A stretch of 38,916 nt of DNA from Pseudomonadota bacterium (lineage in GTDB: Bacteria > Pseudomonadota > Alphaproteobacteria > Rhizobiales > JAKPQE01): contig JAKPQE010000058.1 of NCBI GenBank assembly GCA_029572955.1, forward strand, positions 1 to 38,916. The letters are read 5' to 3'. The translations under genes and the position numbers were made by a program. Shown here in pieces: positions 1-8,276 of this stretch (position 1 is its first letter; the number at the start of each line of letters is the position of its first letter). Under the pieces are notes generated by a model. The model did not search any database and was not told the DNA's origin. It was given only the letters and a program-made list of their open reading frames with translations.

Positions 1-729
1 GAAGATCACCGAGAGGAAATGGCGGTGCGAGGCATCGCCGCCCGGCTCCTTTTCGGCGCGGGCGGCCGAGACGCGCGAGGCGGCGGCCGAGCGGTGGTGG
101 CCATCGGCGATGTAGAGCGCCGGCAGGGCATCGAACGCCTCGGTCAGCGCGGCGACCATCGCGGCGTCGCAGATCGGCCAGAGGCTGTGGCGGATGCCGT
201 CGTCGGCGGTGGCGTCGAGCGCCGGCTCGATCGTGGTCGCCGCGGCGATGATGGTGTCGATCGCCGGGGCCTGCGGATAGGCGAGCAGCACCGGGCCGGT
301 CTCGGCATTGATCGCCTCGATCTGGTGGACGCGGTCGTCCTCCTTCACCGGCTGGGTGAATTCGTGCTTGCGCACGCGGTTGACGTCGTAGTCGGCGACC
401 GAGGCCGCGGCGACGAGGCCGGTCTGGCTGTGATCGCCCCAGACGATGCGGTAGGCGTAGTAGCAGGGCTCGGCGTCGCGGACGAGAACGCCGGCCTCGA
501 CCATGCGCTGAAGGTTCTCGGCGGCCTTGGCGTAGACGGCCTCGGAATAGGGATCGGTGCCCTCGGGCAGATCGATCTCGGGCTTGGAGATATGCAGGAA
601 GCTCCACGGCTTGCCGGCGGCGCGGGCCCTGGCCTCGGCGCTGTTCAGCACGTCGTAGGGCGGCGCGAGAACCTCGGCGGCGCGACCGGCAGCCGGGCGG
701 AGACCACGAAACGGCTTGATCAGAGTCAC
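1..729 (-). CDS. DUF1015 family protein, N-terminal part (runs off left edge)
   Basis: The frame is open for 243 codons from a GTG at 729 to the window edge without a stop. The start is supported by an AAGGAG eight bases upstream on the minus strand. The protein begins VTLIKPFRGLRP and continues with an APPYDVL segment and later a YIADGHHR segment, which I recognise as typical of the DUF1015 family (some archaeal members are free-serine kinases). Full members are about 400 residues, so roughly the last 40 percent lies outside. It is divergent from miaA, with about 190 bases between them holding a perfect 20-bp palindrome. The function in bacteria is unsettled; the kinase role is known only for distant relatives, so I do not assign it. 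Confidence 0.85.
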   Translation of the reverse strand, partial: MTLIKPFRGLRPAAGRAAEVLAPPYDVLNSAEARARAAGKPWSFLHISKPEIDLPEGTDPYSEAVYAKAAENLQRMVEAGVLVRDAEPCYYAYRIVWGDHSQTGLVAAASVADYDVNRVRKHEFTQPVKEDDRVHQIEAINAETGPVLLAYPQAPAIDTIIAAATTIEPALDATADDGIRHSLWPICDAAMVAALTEAFDALPALYIADGHHRSAAASRVSAARAEKEPGGDASHRHFLSVIF

Positions 730-814
730 GGGGCGAGCTCCTTGAGAGGCCGACCGGTCGGGCGTTTTTCGGCGATTGTCGCCGATCGGCGTGGTAGTTT
801 TCGGGCGCGACGAC

Positions 815-834
815 GGTTCCACCGCGGTGGAACC
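815..834. promoter_or_regulatory. Perfect 20-bp palindrome between DUF1015 and miaA, candidate operator
   Basis: GGTTCCACCGCGGTGGAACC is its own exact reverse complement, ten bases each side with no central spacer. It lies 83 bases upstream of the chosen miaA start and 86 bases upstream of the DUF1015 start, in the divergent intergenic region. A TGATAT follows directly at 835-840. The symmetry suits a dimeric DNA-binding protein. With no loop it is a poor terminator, and there is no T-run. No regulator is identified. Confidence 0.45.
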
Positions 835-916
835 TGATATCCTCCGGGCACCGGGCGGCCGGTCAGTCTCTTTTCGGACTGGCGGACCGGCGCGGGCAAG
901 CGAAAACAGGTGCGCG

Positions 917-1852
917 GTGCAGCATTCGGTGGTCCTTATTGCAGGTGCGACGGCCAGCGGCAAGTCCGCGCTTGCCGTCGAACTCGCCGTGCGGCTCGGC
1001 GGCGTCGTCATCAATGCCGACGCGATGCAGGTCTATCGCGAACTCGACGTGCTGACGGCGCGTCCCGGACCGGACGATCTCGCCCGCGTCCACCACCTGC
1101 TTTACGGCCATGTCCCTGCGCATCGGCGCTATTCGGTCGGCGCCTGGCTCGCCGATCTCGGCGTCGCGCTCGAAGAGGCGCGGGCGGCCGGCGAGGTGCC
1201 GGTGATCGTCGGCGGCACCGGGCTCTACTTCAAGGCCGCGACGGAAGGTCTCGTTCCGCTGCCGCCGATTCCGGCCGCCATTCGCGCCGGGATCGCCGGG
1301 CGGCTCGCCGGCGAGGGCCTCGAAGCGCTCTTTTTGGAGCTTTCCCGTCTCGATCCGGTCGGGGCCGGACGGCTGCAGCGCAGCGACCGCACCCGCATCG
1401 TGCGGGCGCTCGAGGTGCTGACGGCGACCGGCCGACCGCTGCACGTCTGGCAGGCCGAGGCCAGGGCGCAGCCGCTCGTCGATCCGGCGCGCGCGCTGAA
1501 GCTCGTCGTCGCCGTGCCGCCGGCCGAGCTCGCGGCGCGAATCGCCCGGCGCTGCCGGCAGATGGTCGAGGCCGGGGCGCTCGCCGAGGCGGCGGCGCTC
1601 GCCGGGCTCGGGCTCGACGGGAATTTGCCGGCGATGAAGGCGATCGGCGTCGGACATCTGGCCGCCGTATCGCGCGGCGAACTCGATCTCGAAGCGGCGC
1701 TCGAGCGCATGGCGGCCGAGACGCGGCGCTACGCCAAGCGTCAGCGCACCTGGTTCCGCCACCAGATCTCCGGCTGGCGCGAACTGGCGAGCCCGGAACC
1801 GGCTGTGGCGGGGCGGGAACTCGCCGGCCTCTTCGCCGCGCTCGTTGGCTGA
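917..1852 (+). CDS. miaA: tRNA dimethylallyltransferase MiaA
   Basis: MiaA transfers a dimethylallyl group to N6 of A37 in tRNAs that read codons starting with U, the first step to (ms2)i6A. The protein has the P-loop GATASGKS at residues 10-17, the NADAMQVYREL segment just after it, VIVGGTGLYFKA in the middle, and the RYAKRQRTWFRHQ motif near the C terminus. I chose the GTG at 917 because it leaves the usual short lead before the P-loop and gives 311 residues, the family norm. The frame is open upstream as far as an ATG at 776, but that lead has no family resemblance and would run through the 815-834 palindrome. The Shine-Dalgarno is weak (ACAGG, six bases away). The gene is followed by 248 non-coding bases. 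Confidence 0.95.
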   Translation: MQHSVVLIAGATASGKSALAVELAVRLGGVVINADAMQVYRELDVLTARPGPDDLARVHHLLYGHVPAHRRYSVGAWLADLGVALEEARAAGEVPVIVGGTGLYFKAATEGLVPLPPIPAAIRAGIAGRLAGEGLEALFLELSRLDPVGAGRLQRSDRTRIVRALEVLTATGRPLHVWQAEARAQPLVDPARALKLVVAVPPAELAARIARRCRQMVEAGALAEAAALAGLGLDGNLPAMKAIGVGHLAAVSRGELDLEAALERMAAETRRYAKRQRTWFRHQISGWRELASPEPAVAGRELAGLFAALVG

Positions 1853-1900
1853 ACGGAGCCTGGCACGGGGCACGACTTTGTCCCCCTAAGATATGGAAAC

Positions 1901-1928
1901 TTGCGTATATTCGCATTCCAATCATAAT
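1901..1928 (+). promoter_or_regulatory. Putative promoter with overlapping palindromic operator for the ArsR-type gene
   Basis: A TTGCGT (1901-1906) and a CATAAT (1923-1928) stand 16 bases apart, a fair sigma-70-type pair in an AT-rich patch of otherwise GC-rich sequence. TGCGTATATTCGCA (1902-1915) is a near-perfect palindrome (12 of 14 positions) lying over the -35 box. A wider TGGAA (1894-1898) and TTCCA (1916-1920) pair brackets it unevenly. An operator here would let the regulator encoded at 2101 repress itself, as is common in the ArsR family. The implied 5' leader is about 165 bases. The promoter and the autoregulation are inference. Confidence 0.45.
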
Positions 1929-1960
1929 CGAGGCCTGCCACGCTTCTTCGAGGGGTGGCT

Positions 1961-1984
1961 GGTGCCCTTTGGGGGAAGGGCGCC
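1961..1984 (+). other. Stem-loop in the leader of the ArsR-type gene
   Basis: GGTGCCCTT (1961-1969) pairs with AAGGGCGCC (1976-1984) across a TGGGGG loop, nine pairs with one G-T. No T-run follows, so it is not a normal intrinsic terminator. It sits in the long non-coding stretch before the regulator gene, whose Shine-Dalgarno is more than 100 bases further on. It may be a leader structure or a 3' end for miaA mRNA. Confidence 0.3.
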
Positions 1985-2100
1985 TACGGGCCGACCGGCC
2001 GAGGCCGGGCGAGGGAAATAGGTCGAATCGACGACGTGGCCGTCCTTTGGCGGAGCCAGGGCCTGTGCTCCCGGGCGGCAGCGTGCGGGGGAGGAATGTC

Positions 2101-2424
2101 GTGGCCGATCTTGCGGACCTGCAGGACAATGCGACGCATGCCAGCGCCCTCCTGAAGACGCTGGCCAACGAATGGCGCCTGATGATCCTGTGTCATCTGA
2201 GCGAGGGAGAGCTGTCGGTCGGGGAGCTGGAGCGCATGCTCGGCCTCAACCAGTCGGCGCTTTCGCAGCATCTGGCGGTGCTGCGCCGCCAGAACATCGT
2301 CAAGACACGGCGCCAGGCGCAGCAGATCTACTATTCGATCGCCAACGACAAGGCGACGTCGATCATCTCCAAGCTCTACGATCTCTATTGCGCGACCGAC
2401 GTCGGCGCCAAGCCGAAGACCTGA
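2101..2424 (+). CDS. ArsR-family regulator resembling BigR/SqrR persulfide sensors
   Basis: A 107-residue winged-helix repressor. The helix-turn-helix covers LSVGELERMLGLNQSALSQH (38-57) and the wing follows at KTRRQAQQIYYSI (68-80). Two cysteines, C31 (in RLMILCHL) and C97 (in YDLYC), are 66 residues apart. I recall the same spacing between the paired cysteines of SqrR (C41/C107) and BigR (C42/C108), which form a polysulfide bridge on exposure to reactive sulfur and release DNA. The flanking EGELSVGELE also resembles that subfamily. The GTG at 2101 is chosen because GGGGAGG lies six bases upstream; an ATG at 2096 is out of frame. No sulfide:quinone reductase, rhodanese or persulfide dioxygenase gene is next to it; its neighbours are miaA and gltA. 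The sensor role is inferred from the cysteine pattern. Confidence 0.85.
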   Translation: MADLADLQDNATHASALLKTLANEWRLMILCHLSEGELSVGELERMLGLNQSALSQHLAVLRRQNIVKTRRQAQQIYYSIANDKATSIISKLYDLYCATDVGAKPKT

Positions 2425-2473
2425 GCGCGGGCGCGGTCCGACCGGCGGGCGCGGCCCGACCGGCAAACGAAAA

Positions 2474-2498
2474 GCCCGCCGCGACGATCGCGGCGGGC
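2474..2498. terminator. Bidirectional intrinsic terminator between regulator gene and gltA
   Basis: An 11-bp perfect GC-rich stem (2474-2484 with 2488-2498, loop CGA) is followed by TCTGTCTTTT on the plus strand and by TTTTCGTTT on the minus strand. It lies between two convergent genes, 49 bases after the regulator stop and 29 bases after the gltA stop, so it can serve both. Confidence 0.85.
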
Positions 2499-2527
2499 TC
2501 TGTCTTTTCGGCCGAAGGCCGGGCGCG

Positions 2528-3820
2528 TCAGTCGCGCTTGTCGTAGGGCAGGTAGTCGCGCGGCGCGGCGCCGGTATAGAGCTGGCGCGGTCGGCCGATC
2601 TTCTGGTGCGGATCCTCGATCATTTCCTTCCACTGGGCGATCCAGCCGACGGTACGCGCGACGGCGAACAGCACGGTGAACATGGCGGTCGGGAAGCCGA
2701 GCGCCTTCAGCGTGATGCCCGAATAGAAGTCGATGTTCGGGTAGAGCTTCTTCTCGATGAAATAGTCGTCGGTGAGCGCGATGCGCTCCAGCTCCATGGC
2801 GACCTGCAGCAGCGGATCGTCGGCATGACCGACCTCGGCCAGGACCTCGTGGCAGGTCTTCTGCATGATCTTGGCGCGCGGGTCGTAGTTCTTGTAGACC
2901 CGGTGGCCGAAGCCCATCAGACGGAACGGATCGTTCTTGTCCTTGGCGCGGGCGACGAATTCCGGGATGCGGTCCGGGGTGCCGATCTCCTGCAGCATGA
3001 GGAGGGCGGCCTCGTTGGCGCCGCCGTGGGCCGGGCCCCAGAGGCAGGCGATGCCGGCCGCGATGCAGGCGAACGGATTGGCGCCCGACGAGCCGGCGAG
3101 ACGGACCGTCGAGGTCGAAGCGTTCTGCTCGTGATCGGCGTGGAGGATGAAGATCCGGTCCATCGCGCGGGCGAGGATCGGGTCGATCGGATAATCCTCG
3201 CACGGCGTCGAGAAGCACATGTGCAGGAAGTTCGCCGAATAATCGAGCGAGTTCTTCGGGTAAACGAACGGCTGGCCGATGTAATACTTGTAGGCCATCG
3301 CGGCGATCGTCGGCATCTTGGCGATCATCCGCAGACTGGCGATCATGCGCTGGTGCGGATCGGAGATGTCGAGCGAGTCGTGATAGAAGGACGAGAGCGC
3401 ACCGACCACGCCGACCATGACCGCCATCGGATGGGCGTCACGACGGAAGCCCGAGAAGAAGCGGGTCATCTGCTCGTGGATCATGGTGTGGCGCGTCACG
3501 CGCCGGTCGAAGTCTTCCTTCTGGGCATGGTTCGGCAGCTCGCCGTAGAGCAGCAGGTAGCAGGTCTCGAGGAAATCGCCGTTCTCGGCGAGCTCGTCGA
3601 TGGCATAACCGCGATAGAGCAGAACGCCCTCGTCGCCGTCGATATAGGTGATCTCGGACGAGCACGAGGCCGTCGAAGTGAAACCGGGGTCGTAGGTGAA
3701 GGCTTTGGTCTGACCATAAAGCTTTGTGATATCAATGACATCTGGGCCGATAGAGCCCGAATGGATGGGCATCGACCAGCTCTGGTCGCCAATTGTCAGG
3801 GTAGCCGTCTTTTCGGACAT
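2528..3820 (-). CDS. gltA: Citrate synthase
   Basis: Condenses oxaloacetate and acetyl-CoA to citrate at the entry of the TCA cycle. The 430-residue protein matches the length of type II hexameric citrate synthases. The catalytic residues are in place: H265 in [12 protein letters not shown]306 in [14 protein letters not shown] and D364 in NIDFYSGIT. The ATG at 3820 is preceded by GAGGAGG; upstream open frame is not conserved-looking. It ends just before the two-way terminator. gltX lies upstream on the same strand with a 198-base gap, enough for a separate promoter. Confidence 0.98.
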   Translation of the reverse strand: MSEKTATLTIGDQSWSMPIHSGSIGPDVIDITKLYGQTKAFTYDPGFTSTASCSSEITYIDGDEGVLLYRGYAIDELAENGDFLETCYLLLYGELPNHAQKEDFDRRVTRHTMIHEQMTRFFSGFRRDAHPMAVMVGVVGALSSFYHDSLDISDPHQRMIASLRMIAKMPTIAAMAYKYYIGQPFVYPKNSLDYSANFLHMCFSTPCEDYPIDPILARAMDRIFILHADHEQNASTSTVRLAGSSGANPFACIAAGIACLWGPAHGGANEAALLMLQEIGTPDRIPEFVARAKDKNDPFRLMGFGHRVYKNYDPRAKIMQKTCHEVLAEVGHADDPLLQVAMELERIALTDDYFIEKKLYPNIDFYSGITLKALGFPTAMFTVLFAVARTVGWIAQWKEMIEDPHQKIGRPRQLYTGAAPRDYLPYDKRD

Positions 3821-3986
3821 CAGGGGAGCCTCCTCGTTGGAAGACGTGTCTCGGGCCGTGGGCACAATCCTCCACCGAGGGCCGTTACGGCCGCGATAAG
3901 ATGGATTATTGCCACGGAGGAAAGGGCGGTCCTCGTCGTGGGTAGCCCATTTGCAAAGGGGTCGCAAGCACTCCTCTAGGCCAATA

Positions 3987-4004
3987 CGCCCGCCGGGGCG
4001 GGCG
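3987..4004 (-). terminator. GC-rich hairpin after gltX, weak terminator candidate
   Basis: CGCCCGCC (3987-3994) pairs with GGCGGGCG (3997-4004) just downstream of the gltX stop on the minus strand. The loop is very tight and only a TATT follows, with no proper U-tract. It could pause or stabilise the gltX 3' end; true termination is doubtful. Confidence 0.35.
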
Positions 4005-4018
4005 GATGCCGCACTGCG

Positions 4019-5443
4019 TCAGGCGGCCGCCGAATCGCGGATTCGCCCCAGACTCTCGTCTTTTCCGAGCACCGCCAGTACCTCGAAGATGCCGGGCGAG
4101 GTCGAGCGCCCGGTGAGCGCGGCGCGCAGCGGCTGAGCCACCTTGCCGAGCTTCAGGCCTTCGGCCTCGGCGAAGGTCCGCACCGCCTCGTCGGTGGCCT
4201 CGACGGTCCATTCGGCGACCTTTTCGAGGTGCGGCAGCAGCGCTTTCAGCACCTCGGCACCGCCGTCGGCAAGGATCTTCGCGGCCTTTTCGTCGAAGGC
4301 GAGCGGGCGGCTGGCAACGAGGAACTGGACGCCGTCGAGGAGATCGAGAAGCGTCTTGGCGCGTTCCTTGAGGCCCGGCAGCAGCGCCTCGATGCGGCCG
4401 CGGCCGGCATCATCGAGACGCTCGGCGAGGGCCGGGCCGCCTTCGAGATGGGGCAGCGTGGCGAGAAACGCCGCCATCAGCGTCGCGTCGTCGGTCGCGC
4501 GCATGTAGTGGCCGTTGAGGTTTTCCAGCTTGGCGAAGTCGAAGCGGGCGGCGGACTTGCCGATGCCCTCGAGGGTGAACCACTCGATCATTTCGTCGGT
4601 CGAGAAGATCTCGTCGTCGCCGTGGCTCCAGCCGAGGCGGGCGAGATAGTTGCGCATCGCGGCCGGCAGGTAGCCCATCGCCCGGTAGGCCTCGACGCCG
4701 AGGGTGCCGTGGCGCTTGGAGAGCTTGGCGCCGTCCGGCCCGTGGATCAGCGGGATGTGGGCCATCACCGGCACGTCCCAGCCGAGCGCGTCGTAGAGAT
4801 TGGTCTGGCGGGCGGCGTTGGTCAGGTGATCGACGCCGCGCACGATGTGGGTGACGCCCATGTCGTGATCGTCGACGACGACCGAGAGATTGTAGGTCGG
4901 GGTGCCGTCGGACCTCAGGATGATGAGGTCGTCGAGGTCCTTGTTGGGGATGACGACGCGGCCCTGGACGGCATCGTCGACGACGGTCTCGCCCTCGGCC
5001 GGGGTGCGGAAGCGGATCGCCGGGGCAATGCCTGCGGGCGCCTCGGCGGCGTCGCGGTCGCGCCAGCGGCCGTCGTAGCGCGGCGGGCGGCCCTCGGCCA
5101 TGGCGGTCGCGCGCATTTCCTCGAGCTCGGCGGGCGTCGCATAGCAGCGATAGGCCTTGCCCTCGGCGAGCAGGCGCTCGGCGATCTCGCGATGGCGGTC
5201 GGCGCGGGCGAACTGCGAGATCGCGTCGCCTTCCCAGTCGAGGCCGAGCCAGGTCAGTCCGTCGAGGATCGCCGTGACGGCGGCATCCGTCGAGCGTTCG
5301 CGGTCGGTGTCCTCGATGCGCAGCAGCATCTTGCCGCCGGTCGACCTGGCATAGAGCCAGTTGAACAGCGCCGTGCGGGCGCCGCCGATGTGGAGAAAGC
5401 CGGTCGGCGAGGGCGCGAAGCGGGTGACGACGGGTTTGGCCAT
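4019..5443 (-). CDS. gltX: Glutamate--tRNA ligase
   Basis: Class I aminoacyl-tRNA synthetase that charges tRNA-Glu. The N terminus [20 protein letters not shown] contains the HIGH-type signature as HIGG (18-21), and the KMSKS loop appears as KLSKR (240-244). The length of 474 residues is normal. Most alphaproteobacteria lack GlnRS, so a GluRS here may also misacylate tRNA-Gln for the amidotransferase route; the sequence alone does not settle this. It is divergent from comEC across 121 bases and upstream of gltA, an arrangement I recall from other Hyphomicrobiales. Confidence 0.97.
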   Translation of the reverse strand: MAKPVVTRFAPSPTGFLHIGGARTALFNWLYARSTGGKMLLRIEDTDRERSTDAAVTAILDGLTWLGLDWEGDAISQFARADRHREIAERLLAEGKAYRCYATPAELEEMRATAMAEGRPPRYDGRWRDRDAAEAPAGIAPAIRFRTPAEGETVVDDAVQGRVVIPNKDLDDLIILRSDGTPTYNLSVVVDDHDMGVTHIVRGVDHLTNAARQTNLYDALGWDVPVMAHIPLIHGPDGAKLSKRHGTLGVEAYRAMGYLPAAMRNYLARLGWSHGDDEIFSTDEMIEWFTLEGIGKSAARFDFAKLENLNGHYMRATDDATLMAAFLATLPHLEGGPALAERLDDAGRGRIEALLPGLKERAKTLLDLLDGVQFLVASRPLAFDEKAAKILADGGAEVLKALLPHLEKVAEWTVEATDEAVRTFAEAEGLKLGKVAQPLRAALTGRSTSPGIFEVLAVLGKDESLGRIRDSAAA

Positions 5444-5564
5444 GCTGTTTTCGGTTCCCGGTTGCGAGGCGCTCGTTCAATATACCTTGGCGCGCCGTTC
5501 CGGCGCGTTCGGCCCCTCGTCTAGCACGCGCGGGGGACGGTGACAAAAGGGTGGCCGGCAGACG

Positions 5565-8249
5565 ATGGTCGGGGAGGCGAAAGAGCGGACGCGGGATGCC
5601 GGCGCCCTCGGGGCAGGGGTGCGCACGGGGTACGCCCGGCCGGTGCCGGCCGGTGCCAACTGGCCCGTCGTTTCCGACGCCGGGGCCGGCGCCCGGCTGG
5701 TCGCCCGGCTCGGCCGCGCCCGCGACGATGTCGTTCTTTCCGTGCGGCACGAGGCCGAGGCCGGGCGCGGCTTCCTCTGGCTGCCGGTGGTGTTCGGGCT
5801 CGGCATCCTCGGCTATTTCGCCCTGCCGCGCGAGCCGGCCTTCGCCGCGGTCGCCGGGCTCTTCCTGGCGCTGCTTGCCGCGACGGTGGCGACGCGCGGG
5901 GCGGGGCGCGGCTTCCACATCCTCCTTGCCGCCACGGTCTTTGCCGGCGGGCTCGCCGACGCCAAATGGCGCACCGACCGGGTGGCCGCGCCGATGCTGA
6001 CGGCGCGGATGGACGCGCGCCTCACCGGCCTCGTCGTCGACATCGAGCCGGGCCGGCGCGGCGGGCGGCGGCTGACCATCGCGCCGCGCGAGATCGAGGG
6101 CCTTGCCGCCGAGCGCACGCCACGGCTCGTCACCGTCGTTGCGCGCACCAAGGCGGCGATCGCGCCGGGCGACACGGTGTCGATGCGGGCGGTGCTGATG
6201 CCGCCGCCGGGGCCGGTGCAGCCGGGCGGGGCGGATTTCCGGCGGATGGCGTTCTACGAGGGGCGGGGGGCGACAGGCTTCTCGCTCGGCCAGCCGGAGA
6301 TCGTCGCCGCGACCGGGCCGGTGTCGCTGCCCATGCGATTCGAGGCCGCGCTCGCCGGCGCGCGCCAGTTCGTCGGCGGGCGCATCCGCGACGTGCTCGA
6401 CGGTGCCGCGGCGGGCATCGCCGTCGCCCTCATCACCGGCGAGCGCGGCGGCATTCCACAGAAGGCCGAGGAGGCGCTGCGGGTCGCCGGGCTCGCCCAC
6501 GTGCTGGCGATCTCCGGGCTGCACATGGCGCTCGTCGCAGGCACGGTGTTCTTCGTCGTCCGGGCGCTGCTGGCGCTCGTGCCGCGCCTGGCGCTCACCC
6601 GGCCGATCCGCAAATGGGCGGCGGTTGCCGCACTCCTCACCGCGGCCGGCTATACGGCGCTCTCGGGGGCGAGCGTCTCGACCCAGCGCGCCTTCGTCAT
6701 GCTGGCGGTGATGCTGATCGCGGTGATCGCCGACCGGCGGGCGCTTTCAATGCGCAATGTCGCGCTCGCCGCGCTCTTCGTTCTCGTCGTCGCGCCCGAC
6801 AGCCTGCTCGGGCCGAGCTTCCAGATGTCGTTCGCCGCGGCGATGGCGCTGATCGCCGCCTACGAAACGGGCTCGCGGCGCCGGCAGCGGCGCGCCGGCG
6901 AGCCGCCGGCCGGTCCGGTCGGGCGCGCCGGGCGGCGGGCGCTGCGCTATGGCGGCGGGCTGTTCTGGACGTCGCTGATCGCCGGGTCGGCGACCGGGCC
7001 GATCGCCGCCTTCCATTTCCACCGGATCGCCGTCTGGGGCCTCCTCGGCAATCTCCTCGCCATGCCGGTCGTCGGCACGATGGTGATGCCGGGCGCGCTC
7101 ATAGCGATGATCCTGATGCCGTTCGGCCTCGAGATCGTCGGGCTGAAGCTGATGGAGGCCGGCATCGGCATCGTGCTCGCGGCGGCCGACTGGGTCGCCG
7201 CGCTGCCGGCCGCGGCGCTCGTCACGCCGGCGATGCCGCCGCTCGCCGCCGGCCTCATCGGCCTCGGGCTCCTCGTCCTCTCGCTGCTGGTGACCCGCCT
7301 GCGGCTCCTCGGCATTGCGCTTTTCGCGCTCGCTCTCGCCGTGCCGCGCGAGGAGCCGGCCGACCTCATCGTCGCCGACAGCGGCCGCACGGCGGCGCTG
7401 CGCCTCGAAGACGGGCGGCTCGCCATTCTCGGCGGCAAGTCGGACCGCTTCGCCGCCGAGGAATGGCTGCGCGCCGACGGCGACGGGCGGCCTTACGCGA
7501 AGGCGCGGCTCGCCGCCAAGGACCATTGCGCCGACGGCGTCTGCCGGGCCGTCGGCCAAGGCGGCGTCCGCGTCGCGATCGTCACCGAACTCGACGCGCT
7601 GCGGGCGGCCTGCGCCGAAGCGGACGTGGTGGTGACGCGGTTCTGGGGGCGGCGCAGATGCCCGGATCACCCGATGCTGATCGACCGCGATGCGCTCGAG
7701 CGCCACGGTGCCCACGAGCTGGTGTTCCGGCGGGCGGTGGCGGAAGGGCATGGCGTCGATGCCGCGGCCGATACGGCTGCCGAGGCCGATACGGCAGCCG
7801 GAGCCGGAGCACCGGCCGGACCGGGGGGCGGCGGGGGTGCCGCGACGATCACCTCGGGAGCCGGCGGAGGTGCGACGACCATCTCCTCCGGGCCCGGCGG
7901 AGCGACCGGTCAAAAACCCCTCGGTGGTCTTGCCGGCCACGGGACCGATACGGCCCACGGGACCGATACGGCCGCGGCGCCGGCGCACAGGGCAGCGGGC
8001 GAACGGGATCGAATCACCGGCCGCCGGCTGCCGGCTTTCGTTGCCGAACTCAGGGTCGCCGAGCCGCGCCTGCGCCGGCCCTGGCACGGCCCGCCGCGCG
8101 GCGAGGACCCGGATGACAAGCGGCAGGGCGCCGGCGCGCGCAGCGGCGCTCCTGCCAAGGCCGCGCCTGCCGATGAGCCTGCGTCGGGGCCGTCAGCGGT
8201 GCCGGACGCCCGGCAACGTCGGCCAGCAGCGGCGCCGGGCGGTCGGTAG
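5565..8249 (+). CDS. comEC: ComEC/Rec2 family DNA-uptake channel protein
   Basis: A large inner-membrane protein of 894 residues, related to the channel that moves transforming DNA into the cytoplasm. Hydrophobic segments begin near residue 70. An N-terminal DUF4131-like region is followed by the Competence core, with LAHVLAISGLHMAL (ISGLHM at 316-321), SGASVSTQRAFVM and SFQMSFAAA. The last third (about 600-725) is the position of a metallo-beta-lactamase-like domain, but no HxHxDH metal motif is visible. Residues about 730-815 are a Gly/Ala/Thr-rich stretch with small tandem repeats, then a more ordinary end (RRPWHGPP). The start at 5565 has no strong Shine-Dalgarno, so a later start is possible. 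It converges with lexA. Whether the strain is competent cannot be told; dprA is also present at 30069-31226. Confidence 0.93.
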   Translation: MVGEAKERTRDAGALGAGVRTGYARPVPAGANWPVVSDAGAGARLVARLGRARDDVVLSVRHEAEAGRGFLWLPVVFGLGILGYFALPREPAFAAVAGLFLALLAATVATRGAGRGFHILLAATVFAGGLADAKWRTDRVAAPMLTARMDARLTGLVVDIEPGRRGGRRLTIAPREIEGLAAERTPRLVTVVARTKAAIAPGDTVSMRAVLMPPPGPVQPGGADFRRMAFYEGRGATGFSLGQPEIVAATGPVSLPMRFEAALAGARQFVGGRIRDVLDGAAAGIAVALITGERGGIPQKAEEALRVAGLAHVLAISGLHMALVAGTVFFVVRALLALVPRLALTRPIRKWAAVAALLTAAGYTALSGASVSTQRAFVMLAVMLIAVIADRRALSMRNVALAALFVLVVAPDSLLGPSFQMSFAAAMALIAAYETGSRRRQRRAGEPPAGPVGRAGRRALRYGGGLFWTSLIAGSATGPIAAFHFHRIAVWGLLGNLLAMPVVGTMVMPGALIAMILMPFGLEIVGLKLMEAGIGIVLAAADWVAALPAAALVTPAMPPLAAGLIGLGLLVLSLLVTRLRLLGIALFALALAVPREEPADLIVADSGRTAALRLEDGRLAILGGKSDRFAAEEWLRADGDGRPYAKARLAAKDHCADGVCRAVGQGGVRVAIVTELDALRAACAEADVVVTRFWGRRRCPDHPMLIDRDALERHGAHELVFRRAVAEGHGVDAAADTAAEADTAAGAGAPAGPGGGGGAATITSGAGGGATTISSGPGGATGQKPLGGLAGHGTDTAHGTDTAAAPAHRAAGERDRITGRRLPAFVAELRVAEPRLRRPWHGPPRGEDPDDKRQGAGARSGAPAKAAPADEPASGPSAVPDARQRRPAAAPGGR
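7937..7972 (+). repeat. 18-bp exact tandem duplication in the comEC tail
   Basis: CCACGGGACCGATACGGC occurs twice head to tail (7937-7954 and 7955-7972), encoding two HGTDTA-type hexapeptides in frame. A related pair of GCCGATACGGC words lies about 160 bases earlier, near 7768-7800. The multiple of three keeps the frame. This looks like slippage in a low-complexity linker. Confidence 0.8.
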
Positions 8250-8276
8250 GGGCGGGCATTCAGTCGCGACGGGGGC

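Noticed and set aside
750-769. CCGACCGGTCGG followed by a T-run, like a terminator
   Set aside because: The palindrome leaves almost no loop, and no plus-strand gene lies upstream to be terminated; it falls in the leader region of the DUF1015 gene.
5497-5510. GTTC-N6-GTTC between gltX and comEC, resembling an SOS box
   Set aside because: The spacing is six, not the seven required by alphaproteobacterial LexA, and neither neighbour is a usual SOS gene.
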